Below are positions 19,911 through 30,294 of a stretch of DNA of 64,000 bases, piece after piece (position 1 is the first letter of the stretch; every line of letters begins with the position of its first letter). The DNA is from Microbacterium fluvii (GTDB lineage: Bacteria > Actinomycetota > Actinomycetes > Actinomycetales > Microbacteriaceae). The notes beneath the pieces were generated by a model. The model saw only the letters and a list, made by a program, of their open reading frames with translations. It had not been told where the DNA came from and made no database searches. Position numbers and translations under genes: made by a program. The stretch covers positions 1,736,001-1,800,000 of the forward strand of contig NZ_JAOPFX010000001.1 in assembly GCF_025515205.1 (NCBI RefSeq). The letters are read 5' to 3'.

Positions 19911-20258
19911 TCAGTTGTCGCGCTTCTCCTTGATCTTGGCCTTCTTGCCGCGGAGCTCGCGCAGGTAGTACAGCTTGGCGCGGCGGACATCGCCACGGGT
20001 GACCAGCTCGATGTGGTCGATCACGGGGCTGTGAACCGGGAAGGTGCGCTCGACGCCCACCTGGAAGCTGATCTTGCGCACGGTGAAGGTCTCGCGCACA
20101 CCGTCGCCGGAGCGGCCGATGACGACACCCTGGAAGACCTGGATGCGCGAGCGGTTGCCCTCGGTGATGTTCACGTGCACCTTGACGGTGTCACCGGGGG
20201 CGAAGGACGGGATGTCCGAGCGGAGGGATGCCGCGTCGACGGCGTCGAGGATCTGCAT
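19911..20258 (-). CDS. rplS: 50S ribosomal protein L19
   Basis: 115 residues, normal length. Family blocks: [74 protein letters not shown] at 20258 (MQILDAV) was chosen over the in-frame GTG at 20265 because the GAGAG ribosome-binding site lies about nine bases before the ATG and directly against the GTG. Confidence 0.96.
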   Translation of the reverse strand: MQILDAVDAASLRSDIPSFAPGDTVKVHVNITEGNRSRIQVFQGVVIGRSGDGVRETFTVRKISFQVGVERTFPVHSPVIDHIELVTRGDVRRAKLYYLRELRGKKAKIKEKRDN

Positions 20259-20386
20259 GATCGTCACTCTCTGCGACCGCCACAGGTCGAACGCGAAGGA
20301 TTGGGTAAGAGGTCGTTCCGTGCCCGAGGTCGCTGACGATTTCTCCCGCGACCGCTCCCCTGTGGCAGAGCCGATCAGGGCACAAA

Positions 20387-20392
20387 CGTCAA
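20387..20392 (-). promoter_or_regulatory. Candidate -35 (TTGACG) of the rplS promoter
   Basis: TTGACG on the minus strand about 130 bases before the rplS start is the only good -35 hexamer in the 169-base spacer. The matching -10 at normal spacing (TCTGCC/CTGCCA) is poor, so the assignment is tentative. It implies a leader of roughly 100 bases. Confidence 0.3.
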
Positions 20393-20427
20393 TTCTGCCA
20401 TGGATGCGGCATACCCGCCAAAACGGG

Positions 20428-20925
20428 TCAGCTCCGCTCGTCGGTGCGCTTCTCGTTGATCACGAAGATCTCCGGCTCCCCCGCCCGCGCGCCGGGCGCG
20501 GCATCCGTGGGCGGCGGGATGTAGGCGGCGCCGGCGCTCGTGCGCAGCGTCGCACCGGGTCGCGCCTCGCTCCACAGCTGCGACAGCAGCATCCAGAACA
20601 TCGCGATGCCGACCGCGACGGTGATGAAGAACACCGGCCACCACCACGACGGGTCGAAAAGGCCCAGCGCGATGATCAGCACGTGCCAGGCGCCGAAGCC
20701 GGCGACATCGGTCCAGGAGACGGCCCGGTGCGCCCGCACGGTGCCGCGGGCACGCACCAGAAAGGTGAACACCAGCTGCAGCACGAACACGATCGGGATC
20801 GAGAGGAACACCCACAGCAGCGCCCAGGCGCTCGCCCCGAACGCGATCCAGCCGATCAGCAGCCATGCCGGCAGAACGAACGCCGCCGGGATCAGCCAGC
20901 CGTACATCGCGCGACGCACCCACAT
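20428..20925 (-). CDS. Conserved actinobacterial membrane protein
   Basis: 165 residues with four hydrophobic segments (about 8-32, 36-58, 75-90, 95-115), a conserved [16 protein letters not shown] loop, and a cytoplasmic tail rich in Pro/Ala/Gly ending [11 protein letters not shown]. Database entries often call relatives MFS permease, but it is far too short for that. Function unknown. Divergent from map. Confidence 0.75.
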   Translation of the reverse strand: MWVRRAMYGWLIPAAFVLPAWLLIGWIAFGASAWALLWVFLSIPIVFVLQLVFTFLVRARGTVRAHRAVSWTDVAGFGAWHVLIIALGLFDPSWWWPVFFITVAVGIAMFWMLLSQLWSEARPGATLRTSAGAAYIPPPTDAAPGARAGEPEIFVINEKRTDERS

Positions 20926-20931
20926 GCCTCG

Positions 20932-20937
20932 ATGCTA
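20932..20937 (-). promoter_or_regulatory. -10-like TAGCAT, leaderless promoter for the membrane protein
   Basis: TAGCAT on the minus strand ends six bases before the ATG at 20925, consistent with transcription starting at the start codon. Confidence 0.45.
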
Positions 20938-20983
20938 CGCCCCGCGCGCATCGGCGAGAATGGAAGTCGTCGAGAGGAATCCC

Positions 20984-21766
20984 ATGATCGAACTGCGCAC
21001 CCCGGCCGAGATCGACGCCATGCGCCCGGCCGGCCGCTTCGTCGCCGAGACCCTGGCGACTCTGCGAGCCGAGACCGCGGTGGGCACCAACCTCCTCGCG
21101 ATCGACCGCCGCGCCCACGAGTTGATCCGAAAGGCCGGAGCGGAGTCGTGCTACATCGACTACCACCCCTCGTTCGGCGCCAGTCCGTTCGGAAAGGTCA
21201 TCTGCACGTCGGTCAACGACGCCGTGCTGCACGGGCTGCCGCACGACTACGCACTCAGGGACGGCGATCTCGTCTCGCTCGATTTCGCCGTGTCGATCGA
21301 CGGCTGGGTGGCCGACTCCGCCGTGTCGTTCGTCGTCGGCACGCCGCGCGACGAAGACCTGCGGCTGATCGAGACCACCGAGCGGGCCCTCGACGCCGCG
21401 ATCGCGGCCGCCACGGTCGGGCACCGCATCGGCGACATCTCGCACGCGGTCGCGCAGGTGGCGCACGGCGAAGGCTACTCGATCAACACCGACTTCGGCG
21501 GACACGGCGTGGGCCGGGTCATGCACGGCGACCCGCACGTGCCCAACGACGGCAAGCCGAACCGCGGCTATCCGCTGCGGGCCGGCCTCGTGGTCGCCCT
21601 CGAGCCGTGGTTCCTGGCGACGACCGACGAGCTGGTCACCGACCCCGACGGGTGGACGCTGCGCAGCGCCGACGGGTCGCGCGGTGCACACTCGGAGCAC
21701 ACCGTCGCGATCACCGCGGACGGACCCATCGTGCTCACCGACCGTTCGTTCCTCGGCGTCGACTGA
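20984..21766 (+). CDS. map: Methionine aminopeptidase, type I
   Basis: 260 residues. Removes the initiator methionine from nascent proteins. Metal ligands are in place: Asp pair in DFAVSIDGWVADSAVSF, His of GHGVGRVMHGDPHV, Glu of ALEPWFL and Glu of SEHTVAI; the substrate-binding His is in YHPSFGAS. ATG at 20984 has GAGAGGA six to eleven bases upstream. It is a stand-alone copy, not the one normally found next to infA/adk in the ribosomal-protein cluster, so this genome may have two. Confidence 0.95.
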   Translation: MIELRTPAEIDAMRPAGRFVAETLATLRAETAVGTNLLAIDRRAHELIRKAGAESCYIDYHPSFGASPFGKVICTSVNDAVLHGLPHDYALRDGDLVSLDFAVSIDGWVADSAVSFVVGTPRDEDLRLIETTERALDAAIAAATVGHRIGDISHAVAQVAHGEGYSINTDFGGHGVGRVMHGDPHVPNDGKPNRGYPLRAGLVVALEPWFLATTDELVTDPDGWTLRSADGSRGAHSEHTVAITADGPIVLTDRSFLGVD

Positions 21767-21773
21767 CGACGCC

Positions 21774-23504
21774 TCAGCGCGGCGCGACGACGATCGCCGA
21801 ATCCGGCGGCAGCCGCACGTCGCCCGCGGCGACGGCGACGGCCTCGACCGTGCTCAGCAGCACGTCGACGTCGCCGACGGCGAACGCCACCGCATCCGCC
21901 GTGAGGTTGACGAGCACCTCCAGCTCGCCCCGACGCAGCCGATAGCTGCGGTGAGCGGGATCGATGCCCTCGTCGGCCTCCGCCGACAGCGACGACAGCG
22001 CAGGGTCGGTGAGTTCGGGACGCATGCGGCGCAGCCGCGCCAGATCGCGATACAGCGCGAGCAGCCGCGCATGGTCGCCGCCTGTCGCCTCCGCCCAGTC
22101 GAGGTGCGAGCGCTCGAAGGTCGCGGGATCCTGCGGGTCGGGCACCACAGACGGATCCCAGCCCATCTGCGCGAACTCCCTGACGCGGCCCTCCGCCGTG
22201 GCGGCGCCGAGCTCGGGCTCGGGATGCGAGGTGAAGAACTGCCACGGCGTCGAAGCGCCCCACTCCTCGCCCTGGAAGAGCATGGGCGTGCCGGGCGCGG
22301 TGAGGGTGAGCACGGCCGCCACGGCGAGCCGTCCGTACGGCATCGTCTGGCTGAGCCGGTCGCCGGCGGCGCGGTTGCCGATCTGGTCGTGGTCCTGCGC
22401 GAAGGTCACCAGCCGCCACGCCGGCAGGTCGTCGGGCAGCGGCGCGCCGTGGTCGCGGCCGCGGAACGACGAGTGCGTGCCGTCGTGGAAGAACCCGCCC
22501 ACCCACACCTTTGGCAGCGCCTCGAGGGCGGCGAAATCGGCGTAATAGCCGACCGTCTCTCCGGTGAGGGCGACGTGCACGGCGTGGTGCCAGTCGTCGC
22601 TCCACTGCGCGTGCAGGCCGTAGCCGCCGGCCTCGCGCGGCAGGACGAGGGTCGGATCGTTCAGGTCGCTCTCGGCGATGAGCGCGAGCGGCCGGCCGAG
22701 GTGGGCCGACAGCGCGTCGGTCGCCTCGGCGAGCTGCTGCAGCACGTGCGGCGAACGCTCGTCGTGCAGCGCGTGCACGGCATCGAGCCGCAGCCCGTCG
22801 ACATGCAGATCGCGCATCCACATCAGCGCGTTGTCGACGATGAAGGCGCGCACGACGTCGTCGTCGAGGTTGACGCTGAGGCCCCACGTGTTGCTGTGCG
22901 CGTCGCGCAGGTACGGGCCGAACTCGGGCAGGTAGTTGCCGCTGGGACCGAGGTGGTTGTAGACGACGTCCTGCACGACGGCCAGGCCCTCGCGGTGCGC
23001 GGCGTCGACGAACCGCTGATAGGCCCGCGGCCCCCCGTAGCCCTCGTGCACGGCGTACCAGGCGACGCCGTCGTATCCCCAGTTGTGGGTGCCGTTAAAT
23101 CCGTTCACCGGCAGCAGCTCGATGTGGGTGACCCCGAGTGCGGCGAGGTGCCCGAGCCGGTCGATCGCCGCGTCGAGCGTTCCCTGCGGGGTGAAGGTGC
23201 CCACGTGCAGCTCGTAGATGAGCCCGCCCGCCAGCTGGCGCCCCGTCCAGCGCTGATCCGTCCACTCGAACGCCCGGGGGTCGAACCACGCCGACGGCCC
23301 GTGCACGCCGTGCGGCTGACGCCGCGACCGCGGGTCGGGGCGGGCGGCCTCGAGCTCGCCGAGCACGAAGGCGTATTCGGCGCCGTCGGCCAGTTCGATG
23401 CCGGCGCGCCACCATCCGCCCGCGGATGCCGTGAGCTCCAGATCCTGCTCGCCCTCGCGGCGCAGCCGCACCCGCTCCGCCCGCGGGGCCCAGACTTCGA
23501 TCAT
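21774..23504 (-). CDS. treZ: Malto-oligosyltrehalose trehalohydrolase
   Basis: 576 residues. Releases free trehalose from the maltooligosyl-trehalose made by TreY. N-terminal CBM48-like domain (about 1-95), GH13 barrel with [13 protein letters not shown], nucleophile Asp in [11 protein letters not shown], acid/base Glu in LIAESDLND, and Asp in [11 protein letters not shown]. The ATG at 23504 overlaps the stop of treY. Third gene of the glgX-treY-treZ operon. Confidence 0.95.
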   Translation of the reverse strand: MIEVWAPRAERVRLRREGEQDLELTASAGGWWRAGIELADGAEYAFVLGELEAARPDPRSRRQPHGVHGPSAWFDPRAFEWTDQRWTGRQLAGGLIYELHVGTFTPQGTLDAAIDRLGHLAALGVTHIELLPVNGFNGTHNWGYDGVAWYAVHEGYGGPRAYQRFVDAAHREGLAVVQDVVYNHLGPSGNYLPEFGPYLRDAHSNTWGLSVNLDDDVVRAFIVDNALMWMRDLHVDGLRLDAVHALHDERSPHVLQQLAEATDALSAHLGRPLALIAESDLNDPTLVLPREAGGYGLHAQWSDDWHHAVHVALTGETVGYYADFAALEALPKVWVGGFFHDGTHSSFRGRDHGAPLPDDLPAWRLVTFAQDHDQIGNRAAGDRLSQTMPYGRLAVAAVLTLTAPGTPMLFQGEEWGASTPWQFFTSHPEPELGAATAEGRVREFAQMGWDPSVVPDPQDPATFERSHLDWAEATGGDHARLLALYRDLARLRRMRPELTDPALSSLSAEADEGIDPAHRSYRLRRGELEVLVNLTADAVAFAVGDVDVLLSTVEAVAVAAGDVRLPPDSAIVVAPR

Positions 23505-25861
23505 GACTCCTCCTCGGTCGCCAGCAGCGCCACCGGATAGTCGGCCAGCACCTCCGCCATCGGCACTTCGCCGCCGCCGAAGCGGCGCCCCGTGATGACG
23601 TCGACCGTCGGCCCCTCGTGCCTCAGCAGCACCGCGTCGCCCCAGCCGCCGCGGTCGGCCAGGCCCGCGGGCAGCCGTGTGGCCACCGCGACCGCTCCCC
23701 CTCGATCGAACGCGACCGCGTGCGCGGCGGCCGCGCCGGTGATCGTCATCGGCGTGCATCGGGTGAACAGCTCCGGCCGGCCGCGGCGCAGCCGCAGCGC
23801 CCGGCTCGTGACCAGCAGCTTGGCGGCGCCGATGTCGTCGATCAGCGGCAGCGGGTGTTCTGCGTCGAGGTCCGCCAGCATCCGCCGACGTGCGTCGTAG
23901 TCGACCGGGCGCCGGTTGTCGGGGTCGACGAGCGAGAGATCCCACAGCTCGGTGCCCTGGTAGACATCGGGCATGCCGGGCCCGGTCAGCTGCAGCAGCT
24001 TCGCCGAGAGGGCGTTCGACCGGCCGAACCCGGCGATCTCGGCGACGAACGCGTCGAGCACCGTGCGCGCCGGACCGACGGCCGCATCGACGACGGCGTG
24101 CACGGCGCTCTCGAAGGCCGCATCGGGCTCGGTCCAGCTCGTGCGCTCCTTGGCCTCGCGCGCCGCCTTCTCGGCGTAGGCGTGCAGGCGGTCGGCCGAT
24201 GCCGGCCACACCCCCACGACCGCCTGCCAGAGCAGGTTGTCGAAAGGTCCGTGGCCGGTGGTGGCGACCTGCCGCAGCTGCGTGAGCACGTCGCTCCAGC
24301 GATCGGGGCGCTCGCCGAGCACCGCGATGCGCGCCCGCGCGTCTTCCGACCGCTTCGTGTCGTGCGTCGACAGCGTCGTCATGGCGTGCGGCCACTGCGC
24401 CTGCCGCAGCGCGAAGGCGCGGTGCAGCCCGTCGACGTCGAGGGCGAACACCGACGGATCACCGCCGACCTCGGTCAGGCTCGTGAGGCGCGTTCGACGG
24501 TAGAACGCGGTGTCTTCGACGCCCTTGGCCATGACCGGCCCCGTCGTCTGCTCGAAGCGCACGGCCAGGGCGGACCCTGCCGCCCCGACGGCCGGCAGCA
24601 GGTCTTCGATAGCGGCGGCGAGGTCGGGGCGCCGGCGGGCGGCCTCGGCCGCCGTCTGAACCAGGATCGCGCGACCGGCGGGCAGGTAGCTGCGGTACAC
24701 CGGGAAGCAGGCGAGCAGCTCGGCGACGGCATCCGCGCGCACGGCGTCGGGCGTCGACGAGGCCGGGAGCTCCCGTACGAGGCGGGCGACCTCCGCGGCG
24801 AGCGCCGTGTCGGCGACGGCGCGTTTGGTGTCGTGCGCCTCGTCGAGCCAGGGCTGCACGGGGGCGAGCCCCGTCTCGGCGCGCAGGCGGGCGTCGAGTT
24901 CGGTGAGCGCGCGCTCCCCCGCCGGGTCGACCAGCACTCTGTCGATCTCGGCGAGCGCGTCGTACCCCGTCGTGCCGTCGGTCGCCCACCAGCCCGGCAG
25001 CGCCTCGGGGTGGTCGGTGGCGGCGTGCTCGAGGATCTTCTCGACGACCACATACGGCTCGCGGCGCCCGCGCAGCGCTGAGCGCAGCGCACCGTCGAGC
25101 CGGTCGAGGTAGCCGCCGGGATCGGCGAGTCCGTCGGGGTGGTCGATGCGCAGGCCGTCGACGAGGCCGTCGCGCACCCAGCCGAGGATCTCGGCGTGGG
25201 TCTCATCGAACACCCACGGCACCTCGACCCTGACCCCGGCGAGCGAGGTCACGGTGAAGAACCTGCGGTAATTCAGCCGGGCGTCGCCGTCGCGCCAGAA
25301 CAGGAGCCCCCAGTGCTGAGCCGACAGCACCTCGGCGACCGTTCCCGCCCCGGTGCCTTCGGCGAGGGGAAGCTCGTGCTCGAAGTAGCGCACGACGCCC
25401 TCGTCGGCGTCGACGACGACGTCGCCGAGCGCGTCTTCCAGGGGCGCGCCGAGGATCGGCAGCAGCACCCGCCCCTCGCCGGCGTCCCAGTCGATGTCGA
25501 ACGCCTCGGCGTAGCGCGATGCCCGCCCGCGGGCCAGCACGTCCCACCACCACGCGTTCTGCCGCGGGTCGCCGACGCCCATGTGATTGGGCACGATGTC
25601 GACGACGACGTCGAGGCCCGCCTCGTGCGCCGCGTGCGCGAGGCGCTCGAGCCCCGCTCGTCCGCCGCGCGAGACGTCCACCCTGCTCGGGTCGACGACG
25701 TCGTAGCCGTGCGTCGAGCCGGCCGATGCCTGCAGCAGCGGCGACAGGTAGACGGCGCCGACCCCGAGATCGCGCAGGTACCCCACGACGTCGGCGGCGG
25801 CATCCAGATCGAAGTCCGCCGTGATCTGGAGGCGGTACGTCGACGACGGGAGTCGGGTCAC
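23501..25861 (-). CDS. treY: Malto-oligosyltrehalose synthase
   Basis: 786 residues. Converts the reducing-end maltose unit of maltooligosaccharides to a trehalosyl unit by an intramolecular transfer. Visible motifs: [16 protein letters not shown] at the start, [25 protein letters not shown] with the nucleophile Asp, VVEKIL with the acid/base Glu, and [16 protein letters not shown]. The GTG start overlaps the glgX stop (GTGA) and the TGA overlaps the treZ start, so the three enzymes are translationally coupled. Confidence 0.95.
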   Translation of the reverse strand: MTRLPSSTYRLQITADFDLDAAADVVGYLRDLGVGAVYLSPLLQASAGSTHGYDVVDPSRVDVSRGGRAGLERLAHAAHEAGLDVVVDIVPNHMGVGDPRQNAWWWDVLARGRASRYAEAFDIDWDAGEGRVLLPILGAPLEDALGDVVVDADEGVVRYFEHELPLAEGTGAGTVAEVLSAQHWGLLFWRDGDARLNYRRFFTVTSLAGVRVEVPWVFDETHAEILGWVRDGLVDGLRIDHPDGLADPGGYLDRLDGALRSALRGRREPYVVVEKILEHAATDHPEALPGWWATDGTTGYDALAEIDRVLVDPAGERALTELDARLRAETGLAPVQPWLDEAHDTKRAVADTALAAEVARLVRELPASSTPDAVRADAVAELLACFPVYRSYLPAGRAILVQTAAEAARRRPDLAAAIEDLLPAVGAAGSALAVRFEQTTGPVMAKGVEDTAFYRRTRLTSLTEVGGDPSVFALDVDGLHRAFALRQAQWPHAMTTLSTHDTKRSEDARARIAVLGERPDRWSDVLTQLRQVATTGHGPFDNLLWQAVVGVWPASADRLHAYAEKAAREAKERTSWTEPDAAFESAVHAVVDAAVGPARTVLDAFVAEIAGFGRSNALSAKLLQLTGPGMPDVYQGTELWDLSLVDPDNRRPVDYDARRRMLADLDAEHPLPLIDDIGAAKLLVTSRALRLRRGRPELFTRCTPMTITGAAAAHAVAFDRGGAVAVATRLPAGLADRGGWGDAVLLRHEGPTVDVITGRRFGGGEVPMAEVLADYPVALLATEEES

Positions 25862-28071
25862 CGCGAGACTTCCGCCTTCGGAGCGGCCGCCGGCACCTCG
25901 TCGATCGAGACGGTGTGCGCCTGCGCGAGCGATGCCGCGACCGAGTGGTCGCCGTCGGTGTCGGGCACCGTGTGCTCGCGCAGCACCATGAGCGAGCGGG
26001 GAAGCAGGGTGACGACGTCGCCGGGGGCGAGCGTCAGATCGCCTGCGTGCTCACCGGCGGTGTCGACGATGACGTCCCAATCGGGGCTGAACGACACGTC
26101 GGGCACCTGGAACTCGACCGCGCCGTCGCCGGCGTTGAACAGCACGAGGAAGTGCCGGTCGGTGATGGCCGACCCTCGGCGGTCGCGCTCGCGGATGCCG
26201 TTGCCGTTGAGGAACATCCCGACCGCCCGGCCGAAGCCCGATTCCCAGTCCTCGGGCTGCATCTCGGTGCCGTCGGGGCGGAGCCATCCGATGTCGGGGA
26301 TCTCCTCACCCTCACGTCGGCCGACGGGTCGACCGTCGAAGAACCGGCGGCGGCGGAACGAGGGGTGCTCCCTGCGGAGTCTGGCCACGGCCGCGGTGAA
26401 CTCGATCAACGGCAGATCCGCGGACTCCCAGTCGACCCAGGTGAGCTCGTTGTCCTGCGCGTAGCCGTTGTTGTTGCCCTGCTGCGTGCGGCCGAGCTCG
26501 TCGCCGTGCAGCAGCATCGGCACGCCCTGACTCAGCAGAAGGCTGGCCAGCAGATTGCGCTGCTGGCGCGCGCGGAGGGTGAGCACGGCGGTGTCGTCGG
26601 TGGGGCCTTCGACGCCGCCGTTCCACGAGCGGTTGTCGTCGGCGCCGTCGCGGCCGTCTTCGCCGTTGGCCTCGTTGTGCTTGTCGTTGTACGAGACGAG
26701 GTCGCGCAGGGTGAACCCGTCGTGCGCCGTGACGAAGTTGATGGATGCCACGGGGCGCCGCCCCGAGTGCTCGTAGAGGTCGGCCGAGCCCGTGATGCGC
26801 GAGGCGAACTCGCCGAGCGCCTGCGGTTCGCCGCGCCAGAAGTCGCGCACCGTGTCGCGATACTTGCCGTTCCACTCCGTCCACTGCGGCGGGAAGTTGC
26901 CCACCTGATAGCCACCGGGGCCGATGTCCCACGGCTCGGCGATGAGCTTGACCTGGGAGACCACCGGATCCTGCTGCACGAGCTCGAAGAAGGCCGCCAG
27001 GCGATCGACCTCGTAGAACTCGCGGGCGAGGGTGGCCGCCAGGTCGAACCGGAACCCGTCGACGTGCATCTCGAGCACCCAGTAGCGCAGCGAGTCCATG
27101 ATCAGCTGCAGCGTGTGCGGGTTGCCGACGTTGAGGCTGTTGCCGGTGCCCGTGTAGTCGGTGTAGTAGCGCTTGTCGCCGTCTTCGACCCGGTAGTACG
27201 CGAGGTTGTCGATGCCCTTCATCGACAGCGTGGGGCCGAGGTGATTGCCTTCGGCGGTGTGGTTGTAGACGACGTCGAGGATCACCTCGATGCCGGCCGC
27301 GTGCAGGGCCCGCACCATCCCCTTGAACTCCTGCACCTGGCCGCCGCGCTGCGCAGAGGCGGCATAGGCGTTGTGCGGTGCGAGGAAGGCGATCGTGTTG
27401 TAGCCCCAGTAGTTCGACAGCCCCTTCTCCTGCAGCGTCGAATCGTTGACGAACTGATGCACCGGCATGAGCTCGATGGCCGTCACCCCGAGCTTCTTGA
27501 GATGCTCGATGATCGCGGGGTGGGCGATGGCGCTGTAGGTGCCGCGGATCTCTTCGGGGATCGCCGGATGCCGCATCGTCAGGCCCTTGACGTGCGCCTC
27601 GTAGATGAGGCTCTCGGAGTAGGGCGTCTTGGGCTGGCGATCGCCTCCCCAGTCGAAGAAGGGGTTGATCACGACGCCCTTCATCATCGCCGCGGCCGAA
27701 TCGTCGTCATTGCGCGAATCGGGGTCGCCGAAGTCGTAGCCGAAGACCGACTGGTTCCACTGAACCTGACCGTCGACGGCCTTCGCATAGGGGTCGAGCA
27801 GGAGCTTGCTGGGGTTGAAGCGCCGACCGGATGCCGGGTCGTACTCGCCGTGCACGCGATAGCCGTACCGCTGCCCCGGGCCGATGTTGGGGAGATACGC
27901 GTGCCACACGTAGGCGTCGACCTCGACGAGGTCGACGCGTGTCTCGCCGCCGCGCTCGCCGAACAGGCACAGCTCGACGCGCTCCGCGCCCTCGCTGAAC
28001 AGCGCGAAGTTCGTGCCGTTCCCGTCGAATGTCGCCCCGAGGGGATAGCTGGATCCTGGCCAGGTGTGCAT
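25858..28071 (-). CDS. glgX: Glycogen debranching enzyme, GlgX type
   Basis: 737 residues. Hydrolyses alpha-1,6 branches of phosphorylase-limit glycogen, giving linear maltooligosaccharides for TreY. CBM48 at the N-terminus (PGSSYPLGATFDGNGTNFAL), GH13_11 barrel with VVYNHTAEGNHLGPTLS, nucleophile Asp in VDGFRFDLAATLARE, acid/base Glu in KLIAEPWDIG, and Asp in TAHDGFTLRDLV. ATG at 28071 has GGAAGG seven bases upstream; a further upstream start would add 16 unlikely residues. A -10-like TAGGGT lies at 28103-28098. Confidence 0.95.
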   Translation of the reverse strand: MHTWPGSSYPLGATFDGNGTNFALFSEGAERVELCLFGERGGETRVDLVEVDAYVWHAYLPNIGPGQRYGYRVHGEYDPASGRRFNPSKLLLDPYAKAVDGQVQWNQSVFGYDFGDPDSRNDDDSAAAMMKGVVINPFFDWGGDRQPKTPYSESLIYEAHVKGLTMRHPAIPEEIRGTYSAIAHPAIIEHLKKLGVTAIELMPVHQFVNDSTLQEKGLSNYWGYNTIAFLAPHNAYAASAQRGGQVQEFKGMVRALHAAGIEVILDVVYNHTAEGNHLGPTLSMKGIDNLAYYRVEDGDKRYYTDYTGTGNSLNVGNPHTLQLIMDSLRYWVLEMHVDGFRFDLAATLAREFYEVDRLAAFFELVQQDPVVSQVKLIAEPWDIGPGGYQVGNFPPQWTEWNGKYRDTVRDFWRGEPQALGEFASRITGSADLYEHSGRRPVASINFVTAHDGFTLRDLVSYNDKHNEANGEDGRDGADDNRSWNGGVEGPTDDTAVLTLRARQQRNLLASLLLSQGVPMLLHGDELGRTQQGNNNGYAQDNELTWVDWESADLPLIEFTAAVARLRREHPSFRRRRFFDGRPVGRREGEEIPDIGWLRPDGTEMQPEDWESGFGRAVGMFLNGNGIRERDRRGSAITDRHFLVLFNAGDGAVEFQVPDVSFSPDWDVIVDTAGEHAGDLTLAPGDVVTLLPRSLMVLREHTVPDTDGDHSVAASLAQAHTVSIDEVPAAAPKAEVSR

Positions 28072-28140
28072 GCGAACCTTCCGCTCGGGTGCTCCCCACC
28101 CTAGTGCCGGAGGATTCACCCGCAGGGGGGCTTGCGCCGG

Positions 28141-28818
28141 TCAGCCGAGCAGGTCAGGACGCCGCTCGCGGGTGCGCTCGAGCTGCTGCTCGCGGCGCCA
28201 CCGGGCGATCTCGCCGTGGTTGCCGCTCAACAGCACGGGAGGCACCTCCAGCCCCCGCCACTGCTGCGGCTTGGTGTAGACGGGGTACTCGAGCAGGCCG
28301 TCTTCGTGCGACTCCTCGACGAGGCTCTCCGGGTTGCCGACGACGCCGGGGATGAGGCGGGTCACCGCCTCGACGACCGCCATCGCGGCGACCTCTCCGC
28401 CATTGAGCACGTAGTCGCCGAGGCTCACCAGACGCACCCGCCCGCGCTGGGCGTAGTGATCGACGACCCGCTGGTCGATGCCCTCGTAGCGGCCGCAGGC
28501 GAAGACGAGCTGCGCCTCGTCGGCGAACTCTCTGGCCAGCTTCTGCGTGAACGGCTCGCCCGCCGGGGACGGGACGATGAGCACGCCGTCGTCGGCGAGG
28601 ATCTCATCGAGCGCCTCACCCCACGGCTCGGGCTTCATGACCATGCCGGCACCGCCCCCGTAGGGCGTGTCGTCGACCGTGCGGTGACGGTCGTGGGTCC
28701 ACGCGCGCAGGTCGTGCACGCCGATCGTGACGATGCCGCGCTCACGCGCCTTGCCGATCAGCGAGACGTCGAGCACATCGAAGAACGTCGGGAAGATCGT
28801 GACGATGTCGATGCGCAC
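28141..28818 (-). CDS. trmD: tRNA (guanine-N1-)-methyltransferase
   Basis: 225 residues, SPOUT family. Methylates G37 of tRNAs to prevent frameshifting. Trefoil-knot sequence is intact: [18 protein letters not shown], then [18 protein letters not shown]-terminus [34 protein letters not shown] start at 28818, five bases after the rimM stop. Last gene of rpsP-khpA-rimM-trmD. Confidence 0.96.
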   Translation of the reverse strand: MRIDIVTIFPTFFDVLDVSLIGKARERGIVTIGVHDLRAWTHDRHRTVDDTPYGGGAGMVMKPEPWGEALDEILADDGVLIVPSPAGEPFTQKLAREFADEAQLVFACGRYEGIDQRVVDHYAQRGRVRLVSLGDYVLNGGEVAAMAVVEAVTRLIPGVVGNPESLVEESHEDGLLEYPVYTKPQQWRGLEVPPVLLSGNHGEIARWRREQQLERTRERRPDLLG

Positions 28819-28823
28819 CGGCG

Positions 28824-29447
28824 TCAGTCCTCGTCGGAGTCGTGCGGGCCTTCGTCGGGCTCGGTGTCGCCGTCGGGCAGCGCCTCGAACAGGCCAGCGG
28901 GCGGGGTCACGACGACGCGACCGGCTGCGACGTCGACCTCAGGCACGATCGCCTTGACGAACGGCACGAGGATCTCGTCGTCTTCGGCCCCCTCGACGGG
29001 GCGGACGATCAGCAGATCCTGAGCGGGCAGGTGGTCGACGCGGGTCACGCGGCCCACGACCTCGTCGTCGCGCACGACGTCGAGGCCGACGAGCTGATGG
29101 TCGTACCACGCGTCGTCTTCGACCGGGGGGGCCGCGGCATCCTCGTCGATCCACAGGATCGCGCGCACGAGTTCGTCGGCGCCTGAGCGGTCGTCGACGC
29201 CCTCGAAGAAGGCGACGGGATGACTATTCATCCAGCGGAACTCGCGCACCGTGAGGGTCTTGCCGTGCCACGGCGACGAGGTGGGCACCTGCAGAGTGAA
29301 GGTGGCGCCGGGGACGAAGCGCCCGTCGGGGTCGTCGGTGTAGAGCTCGAGTTTGAGCGCACCCTTGAGACCGTGCGCCTTGACGAGGCGGCCGACGCGC
29401 AGCTGCGTCTTGCCTGACCCCTTCGAGCCGGAGGCCTGTGCGGCCAC
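28824..29447 (-). CDS. rimM: 16S rRNA processing protein RimM
   Basis: 207 residues. Assists maturation of the 30S head through S19. N-terminal RimM domain ([29 protein letters not shown]) and a PRC-barrel ([14 protein letters not shown]...[18 protein letters not shown], and [15 protein letters not shown]). A lysine/serine-rich extension of about 15 residues precedes the domain. The acidic tail is variable in the family. GTG start, one base after the KH-protein stop. Confidence 0.93.
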   Translation of the reverse strand: MAAQASGSKGSGKTQLRVGRLVKAHGLKGALKLELYTDDPDGRFVPGATFTLQVPTSSPWHGKTLTVREFRWMNSHPVAFFEGVDDRSGADELVRAILWIDEDAAAPPVEDDAWYDHQLVGLDVVRDDEVVGRVTRVDHLPAQDLLIVRPVEGAEDDEILVPFVKAIVPEVDVAAGRVVVTPPAGLFEALPDGDTEPDEGPHDSDED

Positions 29448-29448
29448 G

Positions 29449-29679
29449 TCAGTCGTCCGCGACGTCGACGCGGACGCGCTTGCCGTCGGCCAGCGCAGCG
29501 ATGAGGGTGCGCAGGGCCTTGGCCGTGCGTCCGCCGCGCCCGATCACGCGCCCACGGTCGTCGGGGTGCACACGCACCTCCAGCACGTCGCCGCGGGGCG
29601 ACGTGGACGAGTGGATGCGGACGTCGTCAGGGTGATCGACGATCCCCTTGACGACGTGCTCGAGCGCGGCGGCCAGCAC
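29449..29679 (-). CDS. khpA: KH-domain RNA-binding protein (KhpA/YlqC)
   Basis: 76 residues. Single KH domain with the GxxG loop in VIGRGGRTAKALRTLI. In Gram-positives KhpA with KhpB binds many RNAs and influences cell elongation. GTG start directly abuts the rpsP stop codon, and its own stop lies one base before rimM: a tight operon found across actinobacteria. Confidence 0.93.
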   Translation of the reverse strand: MLAAALEHVVKGIVDHPDDVRIHSSTSPRGDVLEVRVHPDDRGRVIGRGGRTAKALRTLIAALADGKRVRVDVADD

Positions 29680-30102
29680 TTACTCGGCCGACTCGTCGGC
29701 GGCGTCCTCGGCGGGCGCCTCGGCGGCGGGAGCGGGCTCCTCGGCCTTCTTCTCAGCCTTGGGCTTGATGACCGACTTCTTGGCGGCGTCGACCGAGAAC
29801 TCGGCCTTGGCGTCGGCGGTCTTCACGGTCGAGACGGCGTTCTTGTCGCCCTTGAACTTGCCCCAGTCGCCCGTCAGCTTGAGGATGGCGGCGACCTGCT
29901 CGGTCGGCTGCGCGCCGACCGACAGCCAGTACTGCGCGCGCTCGGAGTCGACCTCGATGAACGAGGGCTCCTCGGTGGGGTGGTACTTGCCGATCTCTTC
30001 GATGACACGACCGTCGCGCTTGGTGCGCGAGTCGGCCACGACGATGCGGTAGTACGGCGCACGGATCTTGCCCAGGCGCTTGAGACGGATCTTGACAGCC
30101 AC
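29680..30102 (-). CDS. rpsP: 30S ribosomal protein S16
   Basis: 140 residues: the S16 core is about 85 residues ([36 protein letters not shown]) followed by the Lys/Ala/Glu-rich tail usual in actinobacteria. The GTG start at 30102 is preceded by GGAGA five bases upstream. First gene of rpsP-khpA-rimM-trmD. Confidence 0.96.
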   Translation of the reverse strand: MAVKIRLKRLGKIRAPYYRIVVADSRTKRDGRVIEEIGKYHPTEEPSFIEVDSERAQYWLSVGAQPTEQVAAILKLTGDWGKFKGDKNAVSTVKTADAKAEFSVDAAKKSVIKPKAEKKAEEPAPAAEAPAEDAADESAE

Positions 30103-30194
30103 GATTCTCCAGAATGTGTGAAAGGAAACGAACCGGTCGCCTGGAGCGTGGGGTGCACACCCGGCGGAAGCTCTGCGGAGGACACCCACACCGG

Positions 30195-30231
30195 ATAGAG
30201 GGTCGAGCGGGGCGTCCGACCCTCTATTCTG
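30195..30231 (-). promoter_or_regulatory. rpsP promoter region with a perfect 11-bp inverted repeat
   Basis: ATAGAGGGTCG (30195-30205) and its exact complement (30217-30227) are separated by 11 bases. The right arm overlaps a candidate extended -10 on the minus strand, TGG-CAGAAT (CAGAAT at 30231-30226). Transcription would start within the repeat, so it fits a DNA operator or start-site structure better than an RNA hairpin or terminator. Confidence 0.45.
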
Positions 30232-30282
30232 CCAGATCACGACGCACGTCGCGAACACCGGGGCGCGCGAGAGCCGACGTGT

Positions 30283-30288
30283 CAGACT
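30283..30288 (+). promoter_or_regulatory. -10-like CAGACT, leaderless promoter for the YbdK-type ligase
   Basis: CAGACT ends six bases before the ATG at 30295, and there is no purine-rich ribosome-binding site between them, as expected for a leaderless message. Confidence 0.42.
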
Positions 30289-30294
30289 GTGCCG

